Shown here piece after piece: positions 1-7,974 of a stretch of 24,128 bases of DNA. How positions within the stretch are numbered: the stretch's first letter is position 1; each line of letters opens with the position of its first letter. Position numbers and translations under genes: made by a program. The notes beneath the pieces were generated by a model. It saw nothing but the letters and a program-made list of their open reading frames with translations. It was not told where the DNA came from and ran no database searches. This stretch comes from HGM04593 sp045578665 (GTDB lineage Bacteria > Bacteroidota > Bacteroidia > Bacteroidales > Bacteroidaceae), in NCBI GenBank assembly GCA_045578665.1, contig JAZNKR010000205.1, positions 1-24,128 of the forward strand. Direction: 5' to 3'.

Positions 1-67
1 GTTATAAATAAAAAGGAAAAATATACACCTTTTTTTGCATAATTTACTTGCAAAAACCATAATAATA

Positions 68-202
68 GAGGAGGAATGTAAATCGTTGAAGATTGTCACG
101 TCCTAAAATTTGTTTACACTATTTTAAGCATTTTCTTTCTATATCTTCTGTCGGGTATGCCCGACAGAAGATATAGAATTTTAACGATTTACACTCCTCC
201 TC
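68..202. repeat. Compound palindromic intergenic repeat
   Basis: Left arm 68-87 (gaggaggaatgtaaatcgtt) and right arm 183-202 are inverted copies with one mismatch over 20 nt. They enclose the perfect hairpin at 137-178, which abuts the right arm. The right arm runs into a further hairpin, cctcctctt/aagaggagg (196-204 and 206-214), then ttcaac/gttgaa (219-224 and 235-240). Stacked palindromes of this kind suggest a mobile intergenic repeat (REP- or MITE-like) rather than a coding gene. Only one copy lies in this window, so mobility is inferred. Confidence 0.45.
137..178. terminator. Perfect 19-bp hairpin, possible bidirectional terminator
   Basis: The arms ttctatatcttctgtcggg (137-155) and its exact reverse complement (160-178) are separated by the 4-nt loop tatg. 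A short T run follows on the + strand (179-182), and T-rich sequence lies beyond the other arm, so it could stop transcription from both sides. It could equally be the core of the repeat in which it sits. Confidence 0.45.
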
Positions 203-346
203 TTGAAGAGGAGGTGGATTCAACAGCGTCAGCGGTTGAAGACGGAGGAGTTCAAAAACATAAGCAGAAAAAAAATTACTGGACAAAAATAAAAAAAATA
301 GCCGAAGATACAGACTATTTCATAAAAAATTCCCATCTTTGTAATT

Positions 347-1048
347 ATGAATGAAATTAACGACTTTTTGCAGCAAAACGACTTTTTACAGCAGCTTGTA
401 GCGCAGATCTCATTGCTCGAAATTGTTGTAAAGGGTATTATAATAGGAATTGTGGCATCGGCGCCTATGGGACCGACCGGAATATTGTGTGTGCAGCGCA
501 CGCTCAACAAGGGTCGTATATATGGTTTTGTAACCGGGTGCGGAGCTGCCGTCAGCGACATAATCTACGCACTGATAACAGGATACGGACTATCGTTCAT
601 ATACGACTACATACACAACGAGCAGAATCTTTTCATACTGCAGTTGTGCGGTAGCATACTGTTGCTGTGCTTCGGAGTATACACCTACCGCAGCAAGCCG
701 GCACAGAGCACCCACAAGGTAAGCCGTAACCGCAGTAACCTTATACACAACGGACTGACAGGTTTCTTCGTAACCCTCTTCAACCCGCTGATAGTATTCC
801 TCTTCTTAGCCATGTTCACACCCATGTCGTTCATGTTGCCCGACCTGCCGCTCTACCAGCAGGCATTGGGCTATCTGTCGATATTGGGAGGTGCCGTGCT
901 GTGGTGGCTCTTCATCACATACGCAGTGAACAAACTCCGCAACAGATTCGACGTAAGCATAATAAACCGCATAATAGGCGTAATAGTCATTGCAGCATCA
1001 TTCATTAGCGTCATACTGTTGCTCACAGGAATATACTCATTCCACTAA
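347..1048 (+). CDS. LysE/RhtB-family amino-acid exporter
   Basis: A 233-residue integral membrane protein predicted to export amino acids or related small metabolites across the inner membrane. The family signature lies near the N-terminus: APMGPTG (residues 39-45), then L-N-K-G-R-x-x-G and G-x-G-A-A-x-S-D (about 53-71). About six hydrophobic segments follow, with a short charged loop around residues 113-130. This length and topology fit LysE translocators. The start at 347 is the first ATG of the frame and gives 30 residues before the first helix. That extension contains an exact hexapeptide duplication, NDFLQQ-NDFLQQ (residues 5-16). The DUF4924 gene follows 40 nt after the stop, so the two may be co-transcribed. 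The substrate cannot be inferred. Confidence 0.85.
   Translation: MNEINDFLQQNDFLQQLVAQISLLEIVVKGIIIGIVASAPMGPTGILCVQRTLNKGRIYGFVTGCGAAVSDIIYALITGYGLSFIYDYIHNEQNLFILQLCGSILLLCFGVYTYRSKPAQSTHKVSRNRSNLIHNGLTGFFVTLFNPLIVFLFLAMFTPMSFMLPDLPLYQQALGYLSILGGAVLWWLFITYAVNKLRNRFDVSIINRIIGVIVIAASFISVILLLTGIYSFH
359..392 (+). repeat. 18-bp-period tandem duplication in the exporter gene
   Basis: The 16-nt units at 359-374 and 377-392 are identical except for one base (370 versus 388), with a period of 18. They encode the doubled hexapeptide NDFLQQ ahead of the first membrane helix. Because the period is a multiple of three, the frame is preserved. It looks like a small slippage or unequal-exchange duplication. 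Confidence 0.75.
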
Positions 1049-1088
1049 CAGAAAGACAACATAAAGTTTCCCCAAAAACACTACTGTT

Positions 1089-1652
1089 TTGTATATATCC
1101 AAAGAACTCAGAAAAAAGAACATAGCAGAATATCTGCTATACATGTGGCAGGTTGAGGACCTTTTGAGGGCCAACAATCTGTCGATAGAGAATGTAAAGA
1201 AAAACATAGTAGCCCCCTACAATCTGCCCGAAGAGAAAGAAAAAGAGCTATTGGAGTGGTACAGCAATCTTATAGACATGATGCACACCGAGGGGGTAGC
1301 CGAAAGCGGACACCTGCAAATAAACAAGAATGTGCTGATAACGCTTGGAGAGTTGCATCGCAGATTGGTCTATTCGTCAAAGGTACCGTTCTACAACGCG
1401 GCCTATTATAAAGCTCTCCCTTTCATTGTGGAGTTCCGCAACAAGAGCAACGGACAGGAGAAACCCGAACTCGAGAACTGCTTCGACGCACTCTACATGG
1501 TGTGGATGATGAAGATACAGAAACGCGAGTTGGGAGAAGAGACACTGAAGGCAACTGCCGAAATAGGAAAATACATCTCCATGCTCACACTCTACTGCAA
1601 AGAAGAGGAAGAGGGTCGTCTGAAACTGGAGGACGAGGAGATACAACAATAA
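1089..1652 (+). CDS. DUF4924 family protein
   Basis: A 187-residue protein of unknown function, with the N-terminal pattern MYISKELRKKNIAEYLLYMW that I recognise from DUF4924 proteins of Bacteroidota. The sequence is soluble, mostly helical, and has an acidic tail (EEEEGRLKLEDEE, about 172-184). The start is a TTG at 1089; no ATG lies close upstream in frame, and family similarity begins right after this codon, so a non-ATG start is the best reading. The gene sits 40 nt after the exporter and 40 nt before prfC, all on the + strand, so a shared transcript is plausible. No catalytic motif was recognised. Confidence 0.75.
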   Translation: MYISKELRKKNIAEYLLYMWQVEDLLRANNLSIENVKKNIVAPYNLPEEKEKELLEWYSNLIDMMHTEGVAESGHLQINKNVLITLGELHRRLVYSSKVPFYNAAYYKALPFIVEFRNKSNGQEKPELENCFDALYMVWMMKIQKRELGEETLKATAEIGKYISMLTLYCKEEEEGRLKLEDEEIQQ

Positions 1653-1692
1653 TAAGAAGAAGTATAACAGAAGAATAACAGACACAACAAAA

Positions 1693-3267
1693 ATGGACAT
1701 ACAGGAAGAGATAGGAAGAAGACGTACATTTGCAATCATATCGCACCCCGACGCCGGAAAGACCACATTGACCGAAAAGCTATTGCTCTTCGGAGGTCAG
1801 ATACAGGTGGCAGGAGCCGTAAAGTCGAACAAGATAAAGAAATCTGCCACATCGGACTGGATGGAGATTGAGAAACAGCGCGGTATCTCAGTAACCACCT
1901 CGGTGATGGAATTCGATTACGAGGGATACAAGATAAACATCCTCGACACCCCCGGTCACCAGGATTTTGCCGAAGATACATTCCGCACACTCACTGCGGT
2001 GGACAGCGTAATAATAGTTGTAGACAGCGCTAAAGGTGTGGAGACACAGACACGCAAACTGATGTCGGTGTGCCGCATGCGCAATACCCCCGTAATCATC
2101 TATGTGAACAAAATGGACCGTGAAGGACGCGACCCGTTCGAACTGCTCGACGAGCTTGAGAACGAACTACAGATATCGGTACGTCCGCTCAGCTGGCCTA
2201 TAGACCAGGGAGCACGTTTCAAAGGTGTATACAACATATTCGAGCAGAAACTCGACCTCTTCACCCCCAACAAGCAGCGTGTTACCGAAAAGGTAGCGGT
2301 AGACATAAACAGCAACGAGCTCGACAGCAACATTGGCGAAGAACTTGCCGCCAAACTGCGCGAAGACCTTGAACTTGTAGAGGGTGTTTATCCCGAATTC
2401 AATGTGCAGGACTATCTCGACGCAAAAGTGGCACCTGTATTTTTCGGCTCGGCACTCAACAACTTCGGAGTGCAGGAACTGCTCAACTGTTTTGTGAAGA
2501 TAGCCCCCTCGCCCCGACCCGTCCAGGCAGAAGGACGCATAGTATCACCCGAAGAGCCCAAGTTCACAGGATTCATATTCAAGATAACGGCAAACATCGA
2601 CCCCAACCACCGTTCATGCGTTGCCTTCTGTAAGATATGTTCGGGAAAATTCGTGCGTAATGCACCCTACCGCCATGTAAGATTAGGCAAAGACATGAGA
2701 TTCTCATCGCCCACACAATTTATGGCTCAGCGCAAGAGCACCATCGAAGAGGCATACCCCGGTGACATCATAGGCTTGCCCGACACAGGCAACTTCAAGA
2801 TAGGCGACACACTTACCGAGGGCGAGATACTCAACTTCAGAGGACTGCCGAGTTTTTCACCCGAAATGTTCAAATACATCGAGAATGCCGACCCCATGAA
2901 GACCAAGCAGCTTGCAAAAGGTATCGACCAGCTTATGGGCGAAGGTGTGGCGCAGCTGTTCGTAAACCAGCACAACGGCAGAAAGCTGATTGGTACAGTA
3001 GGACAGTTGCAGTTCGAAGTCATACAATACCGACTCGAAAACGAGTACAACGCAAAATGCCGCTGGGAGCCCGTAAGCCTCTACAAAGCATGCTGGATAG
3101 AGAGCGACGACGAAGCCGAACTCGAGAACTTCAAGAAACGCAAATATCAGTATATGGCAAAAGATATTGAAGGACGCGACGTATTCCTTGCCGACAGCAA
3201 CTATGTGTTGCAGATGGCACAGAACGATTTCAAAGGTATAAGATTCCATTTTACAAGCGAATTCTGA
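1693..3267 (+). CDS. prfC: Peptide chain release factor 3 (RF3)
   Basis: A 524-residue translational GTPase that recycles class-I release factors (RF1/RF2) from the ribosome after peptide release. The GTPase motifs are complete: G1 SHPDAGKTT (17-25), G2 RGISVTT (64-70), G3 DTPGH (86-90) and G4 NKMD (140-143). Domain II and the RF3-specific C-terminal domain follow, and the length matches the family. The region after G1 (QVAGAVKSNKIKKSATSDW) is the usual RF3 signature that separates it from EF-G and TypA. ATG at 1693 gives the expected short N-terminus before G1. It lies 40 nt after the DUF4924 gene, and a MITE-like repeat begins 57 nt beyond the stop. Confidence 0.95.
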   Translation: MDIQEEIGRRRTFAIISHPDAGKTTLTEKLLLFGGQIQVAGAVKSNKIKKSATSDWMEIEKQRGISVTTSVMEFDYEGYKINILDTPGHQDFAEDTFRTLTAVDSVIIVVDSAKGVETQTRKLMSVCRMRNTPVIIYVNKMDREGRDPFELLDELENELQISVRPLSWPIDQGARFKGVYNIFEQKLDLFTPNKQRVTEKVAVDINSNELDSNIGEELAAKLREDLELVEGVYPEFNVQDYLDAKVAPVFFGSALNNFGVQELLNCFVKIAPSPRPVQAEGRIVSPEEPKFTGFIFKITANIDPNHRSCVAFCKICSGKFVRNAPYRHVRLGKDMRFSSPTQFMAQRKSTIEEAYPGDIIGLPDTGNFKIGDTLTEGEILNFRGLPSFSPEMFKYIENADPMKTKQLAKGIDQLMGEGVAQLFVNQHNGRKLIGTVGQLQFEVIQYRLENEYNAKCRWEPVSLYKACWIESDDEAELENFKKRKYQYMAKDIEGRDVFLADSNYVLQMAQNDFKGIRFHFTSEF

Positions 3268-3324
3268 CAAGAAGCAGAGAGACCTTAGAATGAATATAGA
3301 TTATCAATATATAGCATCTCCTTT

Positions 3325-3517
3325 AAGGGAGGTTCTATAAATTAGGTCGCGACGATTTTGAGTTTTATTCTTAGTAGATTTTTGATGTTTGTAAGGGCGC
3401 GATGCGGGCATCGCAACTGAACAAATATTAAAAAGATACAAGAATAAAGCCAAAAGCGACCGAAATAGAATCCACCCTACAAAGAACACTAAATTACTAA
3501 TTTATAGAACCTCCCTT
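3325..3517. mobile_element. MITE-like palindromic repeat, complete copy (193 bp)
   Basis: The element has perfect 21-nt terminal inverted repeats at 3325-3345 and 3497-3517 (core agggaggttctataaattag). It lies 57 nt after prfC and ends 12 nt before the tsaC start. It contains an internal hairpin, gcgatgc/gcatcgc (3399-3405 and 3408-3414). Its first 99 bases (3326-3424) recur without change at 24030-24128. It has no room for a transposase, so movement would depend on one supplied elsewhere. The - strand frame inside it, containing MPASRPYKHQKSTKNK, is repeat sequence rather than a gene. No target-site duplication is obvious next to the inverted repeats. Confidence 0.8.
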
Positions 3518-3529
3518 TAATTTCAGGAA

Positions 3530-4102
3530 ATGGGAACAATAGCAGATGAAGCCAAACGCGCAATAGAAGTCATGCGCAAAGGAGGAGTGATACTCTACCC
3601 CACAGACACAGTATGGGGCATCGGATGCGATGCCACCAATGAAGCAGCCGTCAAACGTATATACGAGATAAAGAAACGTACAGACAACAAAGCGATGCTG
3701 TTGCTTGTCGACTCACCCGACAGGATTGTGCGCTACGTATCCAAGATACCCGCAGTGGCATGGGACCTGATGGAACTGACAACAAAACCGCTGACCATAA
3801 TCTACGACGGCGCACGCAACCTCGCCCCCAACCTGGTAGCCGAGGACGGCAGCGTAGGCATCCGCGTAACGGCAGAACTCTTCTCCAAAGAGCTTTGCTA
3901 CCGCTTTCAGAAAGCAGTGGTATCTACATCGGCAAATATCAGCGGCGACCCCACACCACGCTATTTTGCCGAAATCAACCCCGAGATAATAGAGGCGGTT
4001 GACTATGTTGTGAAATACAAGCACCTCGAAAAAGGTTCACCTAAACCCTCGAGCATCATCAAACTCACCGAAAAGGGCGAAGTAACCGTAATAAGACAAT
4101 GA
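3530..4102 (+). CDS. tsaC: L-threonylcarbamoyladenylate synthase (YrdC/Sua5 family)
   Basis: This enzyme makes threonylcarbamoyl-AMP from threonine, bicarbonate and ATP, the first step of the t6A37 modification of ANN-decoding tRNAs. The 190-residue protein is a single YrdC domain without the extra C-terminal Sua5 domain. Visible motifs are YPTDTVWGIGCD (23-34), the basic KKRTDNKAM segment (48-56) that fits the nucleotide-binding groove, and STSANISGDPTP in the C-terminal third. ATG at 3530 lies only 12 nt after the right end of the MITE-like repeat, so the element must form most of the 5' leader. The stop overlaps the ATG of the ClC gene (ATGA), which implies translational coupling. Confidence 0.9.
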   Translation: MGTIADEAKRAIEVMRKGGVILYPTDTVWGIGCDATNEAAVKRIYEIKKRTDNKAMLLLVDSPDRIVRYVSKIPAVAWDLMELTTKPLTIIYDGARNLAPNLVAEDGSVGIRVTAELFSKELCYRFQKAVVSTSANISGDPTPRYFAEINPEIIEAVDYVVKYKHLEKGSPKPSSIIKLTEKGEVTVIRQ

Positions 4103-5880
4103 AAGAGAACGAAAAATCGCTGCTCGACAAGTTTCTGGAGTGGCGCGAAAAACATATACCGCAGAATAGGTTTGTGCTTATTCTCAGTTTCCTTGTGGGA
4201 ATAGTGTCGGCACTTGCCGCATTCACTCTGAAGCACCTCATAGAGTTTATCCAGGAACTGCTCACAAGCGGATTCAGCGTATTCTCGGGCAACTGGTTAT
4301 ATCTCATTTACCCTGTGATTGGTATATTCTTTTCGGGACTCTTCATCCGCAAGATTGTGCGCGACGACATAAGCCATGGTGTAACAAAAGTGCTCTATGC
4401 AATCTCTCAGCGCAAGGGCCGCATCAAGAGCCACAATATGTGGTCGTCGCTTGTAGCCAGCGGTGTAACCATAGGATTCGGTGGTTCGGTTGGAGCCGAG
4501 TCGCCGATAGTCTTCACCGGAGCAGCAATAGGCTCCAATCTCGGAAACTTCTTCCGCATGGAGAAGAAAGTGATGATGCTGTTGCTCGGCTGCGGAGCGG
4601 CAGGCGCCATAGCCGGCATTTTCAAGGCCCCGATAGCCGGACTCGTGTTCACACTCGAGGTGCTGATGCTCGACCTCACTATGTCGTCATTGTTACCCCT
4701 GCTCATCTCCAGCGTAACGGCAGCCACACTCGCATATATGTTCACAGGGACAGACGCCATGTTCGACTTCCAGCCCGACAAGGCATTCGAAATAACAAGA
4801 GTACACTATGTGGTGCTTCTCGGAGTATTCTGTGGACTCATATCACTCTACTTCACCCATGTAACAACAACAATCGAAAAACACTTCAGAAGAATAGAGA
4901 ACCCATACAAGAAACTGATACTCGGCGGTTCCATCCTCAGTGTGCTCATATTCCTCTTCCCTCCGCTCTACGGCGAAGGCTACCACACGATAAACACACT
5001 CATCAACGGTTCCGACCCCTACGACATTCTTAACAATTCGTTCTTCTACGGTTATCCTGGACTGTTGCTGTTGTTCATGCTATTTGTCATACTGTCGAAG
5101 GCAGTAGCCTCGACAGTAACAAACTGCGGTGGAGGATGCGGTGGTATCTTTGCTCCCAGCCTCTTCCTCGGTTGCATTGCCGGCTATCTATTCTCGTCGC
5201 TCTGCAACCAATCGTTCCTGGCAACCGACCTTTCGTGCGTCAACTTCGCACTGTTCGGTATGGCAGCCCTGATGTCGGGAGTGTTCCACGCACCACTTAC
5301 GGGTGTATTTCTCATCGCCGAACTTACCGGCGGGTATGCGCTCTTCCTGCCATTGATGATAGTATCCGTGAGTTCGTACCTCACAGTGCGCGTATTCGAC
5401 AAGAACAACATCTATGCCGTGCGACTTGCACAACGTGGCGAGCTTATCACCCACCACAAAGACCAGGCTGTGCTCACCATCCTCAAAGTATCGGATGTCA
5501 TCGAACGCAACTTCATGAAAATTGAACCCGAAATGAATCTTGCATCACTCGTTGCAGTAGTAGCAAAGACCAAGAGAAACATATTCCCCGTGCTCGACAG
5601 TGCAAAGAAACTGGTAGGCATAGTATACCTCGACGACATCAGGCATATCATGTTCCGTCAGGAGCTGTATCGCCGCTACAACGTTGGCGGTCTGATGAAA
5701 CCGGCACCTGTACGTTTGGGCATCGAGGAACCGATGGAAACTGTGATGAAGAAGTTCGAAGAGACACAGGCATGGAATCTCCCTGTGGAGGATGTGGACG
5801 GCACATACATAGGTTTTGTCTCAAAATCGGCAATATTCAGTGCCTACCGCAAGACTTTGTTAGATTTTACATCAGATTAA
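4099..5880 (+). CDS. ClC-family chloride channel/transporter with CBS pair
   Basis: A 593-residue inner-membrane protein: a ClC pore domain (about 20-435) followed by two CBS domains (about 450-590) that probably sense nucleotides. Conserved ClC segments are SHGVTKV (92-98), GGSVGAESP (128-136) with the external gating glutamate E134, FKAPIAGLVFTLEVL (175-189), GGGCGGIFAPSLFLG and FHAPLTGVFLIAELTGGY. The internal proton glutamate of the E. coli antiporter is replaced by valine (V188), as in ClC channels, whereas E134 is kept; transport mode is therefore uncertain. The start overlaps the tsaC stop by 4 nt. fmt follows after 27 nt, giving one operon. Confidence 0.93.
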   Translation: MKENEKSLLDKFLEWREKHIPQNRFVLILSFLVGIVSALAAFTLKHLIEFIQELLTSGFSVFSGNWLYLIYPVIGIFFSGLFIRKIVRDDISHGVTKVLYAISQRKGRIKSHNMWSSLVASGVTIGFGGSVGAESPIVFTGAAIGSNLGNFFRMEKKVMMLLLGCGAAGAIAGIFKAPIAGLVFTLEVLMLDLTMSSLLPLLISSVTAATLAYMFTGTDAMFDFQPDKAFEITRVHYVVLLGVFCGLISLYFTHVTTTIEKHFRRIENPYKKLILGGSILSVLIFLFPPLYGEGYHTINTLINGSDPYDILNNSFFYGYPGLLLLFMLFVILSKAVASTVTNCGGGCGGIFAPSLFLGCIAGYLFSSLCNQSFLATDLSCVNFALFGMAALMSGVFHAPLTGVFLIAELTGGYALFLPLMIVSVSSYLTVRVFDKNNIYAVRLAQRGELITHHKDQAVLTILKVSDVIERNFMKIEPEMNLASLVAVVAKTKRNIFPVLDSAKKLVGIVYLDDIRHIMFRQELYRRYNVGGLMKPAPVRLGIEEPMETVMKKFEETQAWNLPVEDVDGTYIGFVSKSAIFSAYRKTLLDFTSD

Positions 5881-5907
5881 TAAGAAGCTGTTTAAACCAA
5901 CCGGATT

Positions 5908-6900
5908 ATGTCAGAAAAACTTCGTATCGTATATATCGGCACCCCCGATTTTGCCGTTGAACCGCTTAGATGCCTCCGCAATTTGGAGATGAACGACAAG
6001 GATTGCGGTTACACTATAGTGGGAGTAGTTACAATGCCCGACAGGATTATAACACGTCGCGGCAGCAATCAGGTGCTCATGAGCCCTGTCAAGGAGTACG
6101 CCCTCGCCGAAGGGTTGCCTCTGTTGCAGCCCGAATCGTTGAAGGACGAATCATTCATCGCAGAACTTGCATCGTGGAAAGCAGACCTGCAGATTGTAGT
6201 TGCCTTCCGTATGTTGCCCGAAAGGGTATGGAACATGCCGCGCCTGGGTACTTTCAACCTTCACGCGTCGCTGTTGCCGCAATACCGTGGTGCCGCACCC
6301 ATAAACTGGGCTATAATAAACGGAGACAAGGAGAGCGGAGTTACGACTTTCTTCCTTAAACACGAAATAGATACAGGCGACGTCATCATGCAACGCAAAG
6401 TGGAGATTACCGACACCGACGATGCCGGCACCCTGCACGACAAACTGATGTATGTAGGCGGGGAGACAGTTGTAGATACCGTGCTGAGCATTGTACGCGG
6501 CGAGGCTGTCGCACGCACACAATCAAGCATATTCGACGGCGAACTACGCCCTGCACCCAAAATCTTCCGCGACACATGCCGCATAGACTGGAACGGTAAG
6601 TGCGAAGCTGTCTACAATTTTGTCAGAGGACTCTCTCCCTACCCTGCCGCATGGACAGAACTGTCCGATGCCAATGGAGAAGTTATGGCAATAAAGGTAT
6701 ACGAGACGAAGATTGAACACTGCGAAGTGAAAGAGGAGAGAGGAACCATTCTCAGCGACGGCAAGTCGTATATAAAAGTCGCACTCGAAGATGGCTACAT
6801 ATATCTTACCTCTTTGCAAATTCCAGGCAAGAAAAGAATGCCGACAGCAGACCTTCTCAGAGGATTCAGCATAGAGGGCAAAATGCTTGTCATTGCCTAA
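5908..6900 (+). CDS. fmt: Methionyl-tRNA formyltransferase
   Basis: Transfers a formyl group from 10-formyl-tetrahydrofolate to initiator Met-tRNA for bacterial translation initiation. The 330-residue length fits Fmt. Motifs are the N-terminal Rossmann start RIVYIGTPDFAV (6-17), the folate and catalytic segment FNLHASLLPQYRGAAPINWA (116-135) with N117 and H119, and HEIDTGD (152-158) with the catalytic aspartate D155. The C-terminal OB-like tRNA-binding domain covers about 215-330. It is the third gene of the tsaC-clc-fmt cluster, 27 nt after clc. A strong hairpin lies 36 nt after the stop. Confidence 0.95.
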   Translation: MSEKLRIVYIGTPDFAVEPLRCLRNLEMNDKDCGYTIVGVVTMPDRIITRRGSNQVLMSPVKEYALAEGLPLLQPESLKDESFIAELASWKADLQIVVAFRMLPERVWNMPRLGTFNLHASLLPQYRGAAPINWAIINGDKESGVTTFFLKHEIDTGDVIMQRKVEITDTDDAGTLHDKLMYVGGETVVDTVLSIVRGEAVARTQSSIFDGELRPAPKIFRDTCRIDWNGKCEAVYNFVRGLSPYPAAWTELSDANGEVMAIKVYETKIEHCEVKEERGTILSDGKSYIKVALEDGYIYLTSLQIPGKKRMPTADLLRGFSIEGKMLVIA

Positions 6901-6936
6901 AAAACTTCCTTAAGATAAAAGAGGTTGCGAAATAGA

Positions 6937-6979
6937 AATATCCGCAAATCAGTAAATTATGAACTGATTTGCGGATATT
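6937..6979. terminator. Perfect 17-bp hairpin between fmt and hsp20
   Basis: The arms aatatccgcaaatcagt (6937-6953) and its exact complement (6963-6979) flank a 9-nt loop. The hairpin sits between the convergent fmt and hsp20 stops. There is no long T run directly after either arm, but position and stability fit a shared bidirectional terminator. Confidence 0.65.
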
Positions 6980-6997
6980 CACATACATAAAAAATCG

Positions 6998-7483
6998 TCA
7001 ACTGATTGCAATCATACGATTGGTTGTCTTCTCCTCACTCTTTGCCTTCTTGGGAATCCTGATGCAGAGTACACCATCAGTCACCTTTGCCTCAATCTTT
7101 GTTGTCTCGGCATTTTCGGGCAACACCAATGTCTGCTGGAATTTGGTATAAGAGAATTCGCGACGCAGGAAACGGCCCTTGTTCTCCTCGCCTTTAGCCT
7201 GTTCGGGATGAACCTCGCAGCCTTTGTCATCTTTTTTGCAATCGCAGTTGCAACCTTTCTCCATTGAGATTGTAAGGTCGTTGTCGGCATCTACATGGAT
7301 TTTGAAATCGGACTTTGTCATTCCGGGAGCAGCAACCTCAACGGTATACTCCTTCTCGTTCTCCATCACATTGATGGCAGGAGCTGTACCGGTTGTCCGC
7401 AACATCCAGTTGTTCTCGAAGAAATCGTTAAAAATACTCGGAATCCAATTTTGTGTGGTTCCTCGTCTCATCGGCATACTCAT
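6998..7483 (-). CDS. Small heat-shock protein (Hsp20/alpha-crystallin) with Cys-rich insert
   Basis: A 161-residue ATP-independent holdase that keeps unfolding proteins soluble. The N-terminal PSIFNDFF motif (15-22) and an alpha-crystallin domain (about 36-145, with YTVEVAAPGMTKSDF and GVLCIRIP) match Bacteroidota Hsp20. The C-terminal I-A-I (158-160) is the expected I-x-I oligomerisation motif. Unusual is an insert at about 77-101 with cysteines 78, 80, 82 and 89 and H92, in the loop that normally carries the dimer-exchange strand. It looks suited to metal binding or redox sensing, but this is inference. ATG at 7483 is used; another ATG two codons later is possible. The gene is convergent with fmt. 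Before the island arrived, ppdK probably lay directly upstream on the same strand. Confidence 0.9.
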   Translation of the reverse strand: MSMPMRRGTTQNWIPSIFNDFFENNWMLRTTGTAPAINVMENEKEYTVEVAAPGMTKSDFKIHVDADNDLTISMEKGCNCDCKKDDKGCEVHPEQAKGEENKGRFLRREFSYTKFQQTLVLPENAETTKIEAKVTDGVLCIRIPKKAKSEEKTTNRMIAIS

Positions 7484-7750
7484 TTCTGAAATAATTAATG
7501 GTTAAACAAAAAACAAACGACGACACCGGCCAATGATAACAGTGCTTACGGAATACCCGACAAAACTCACCTACCAAATTGCGGAATATTTCTGCCCGAA
7601 GCAACGTCCCGACCTGTCTATCATCCCATCGTTGCCACTGCCGCCGTTCGAACATAATAATGGAATTTACCGCAACAAAGTTCAGCTGCTTAATGATTAT
7701 TCATCATTTTTAGAGACTGTTTATGTTTACCCATCAATGTAGAAAAAGAG

Positions 7751-7781
7751 AGGCGGCAAGTCTTTTAAAGGCTTGCCGCCT
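7751..7781. terminator. Hairpin, likely the original ppdK terminator
   Basis: Arms aggcggcaag (7751-7760) and cttgccgcct (7772-7781) form a GC-rich 10-bp stem with an 11-nt loop. On the - strand the stem is followed by a T-rich run complementary to agaaaaagag (7741-7750), as in an intrinsic terminator. It lies 24 nt downstream of the orphan VEEKK-stop ppdK tail, so it probably ended ppdK transcripts before the island inserted. Confidence 0.65.
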
Positions 7782-7814
7782 GATTTATTGATATTGAGTG
7801 TCTGTTACTTCTTC

Positions 7815-7837
7815 TCCTCAACAGCAGCCTGTGCAGC
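7815..7837. repeat. Left 23-bp direct repeat (candidate att site)
   Basis: These 23 bases are identical to 18670-18692, the last codons of ppdK. They keep the same codon phase and are followed on the - strand by two lysine codons and a TAA, giving a plausible original ppdK terminus (AAQAAVEEKK). The match stops on both sides. A 23-nt exact repeat flanking a block of different base composition is the expected scar of integration into a gene's 3' end. Confidence 0.7.
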
Positions 7838-7974
7838 TATCAGTATGATTTGTATCTACTTTCGGACTGTCATCAGATGTGCTTTCATTGCCTATGTGGA
7901 AACTTTCACCATCTTCATCTACCAAAGTCGATGACAATCCCAATATAGTGTTGTCTATAGGTGTAACTCCACAT

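Larger units (their letters stand above)
1..346. other. Gene-free region with nested inverted repeats
   Basis: No credible gene is seen here. The only open frame (157-354) begins inside a palindrome and runs through repeat sequence, so I do not call it. The stretch is AT-rich at both ends and carries three palindromic features: imperfect 20-nt inverted arms (68-87 and 183-202), a perfect 19-bp hairpin (137-178), and two small hairpins (196-214 and 219-240). No clear promoter for the following gene was found; the best candidates deviate from TAnnTTTG. Confidence 0.6.
7484..7974. other. Gene-free region at the island's left boundary
   Basis: From hsp20 to the stop of the TIR gene I see no convincing gene. 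The stretch holds the hsp20 upstream region, a hairpin (7751-7781) and the left copy of the 23-bp direct repeat (7815-7837). Between them is the codon-phase tail of a ppdK 3' end (AAQAAVEEKK-stop, stop at 7805-7807). From 7838 on the sequence is the AT-rich island tail downstream of the TIR gene. Small frames at 7533-7742 (+) and 7818-8027 (-) lack recognisable features. Confidence 0.6.

Noticed and set aside
157..354. 65-codon + strand frame upstream of the exporter
   Set aside because: It starts inside a perfect hairpin, runs through several inverted repeats and overlaps the exporter start; the protein has no recognisable feature.
3304..3489. - strand frame encoding MPASRPYKHQKSTKNK
   Set aside because: It is contained almost wholly in the MITE-like repeat, and the same peptide appears in the second copy (23765-24115, fused to antisense of the RluA gene), so it is repeat sequence.
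7533..7742. 69-codon + strand frame between hsp20 and the island
   Set aside because: No homology pattern, no promoter or ribosome site, and it covers the hsp20 upstream region.
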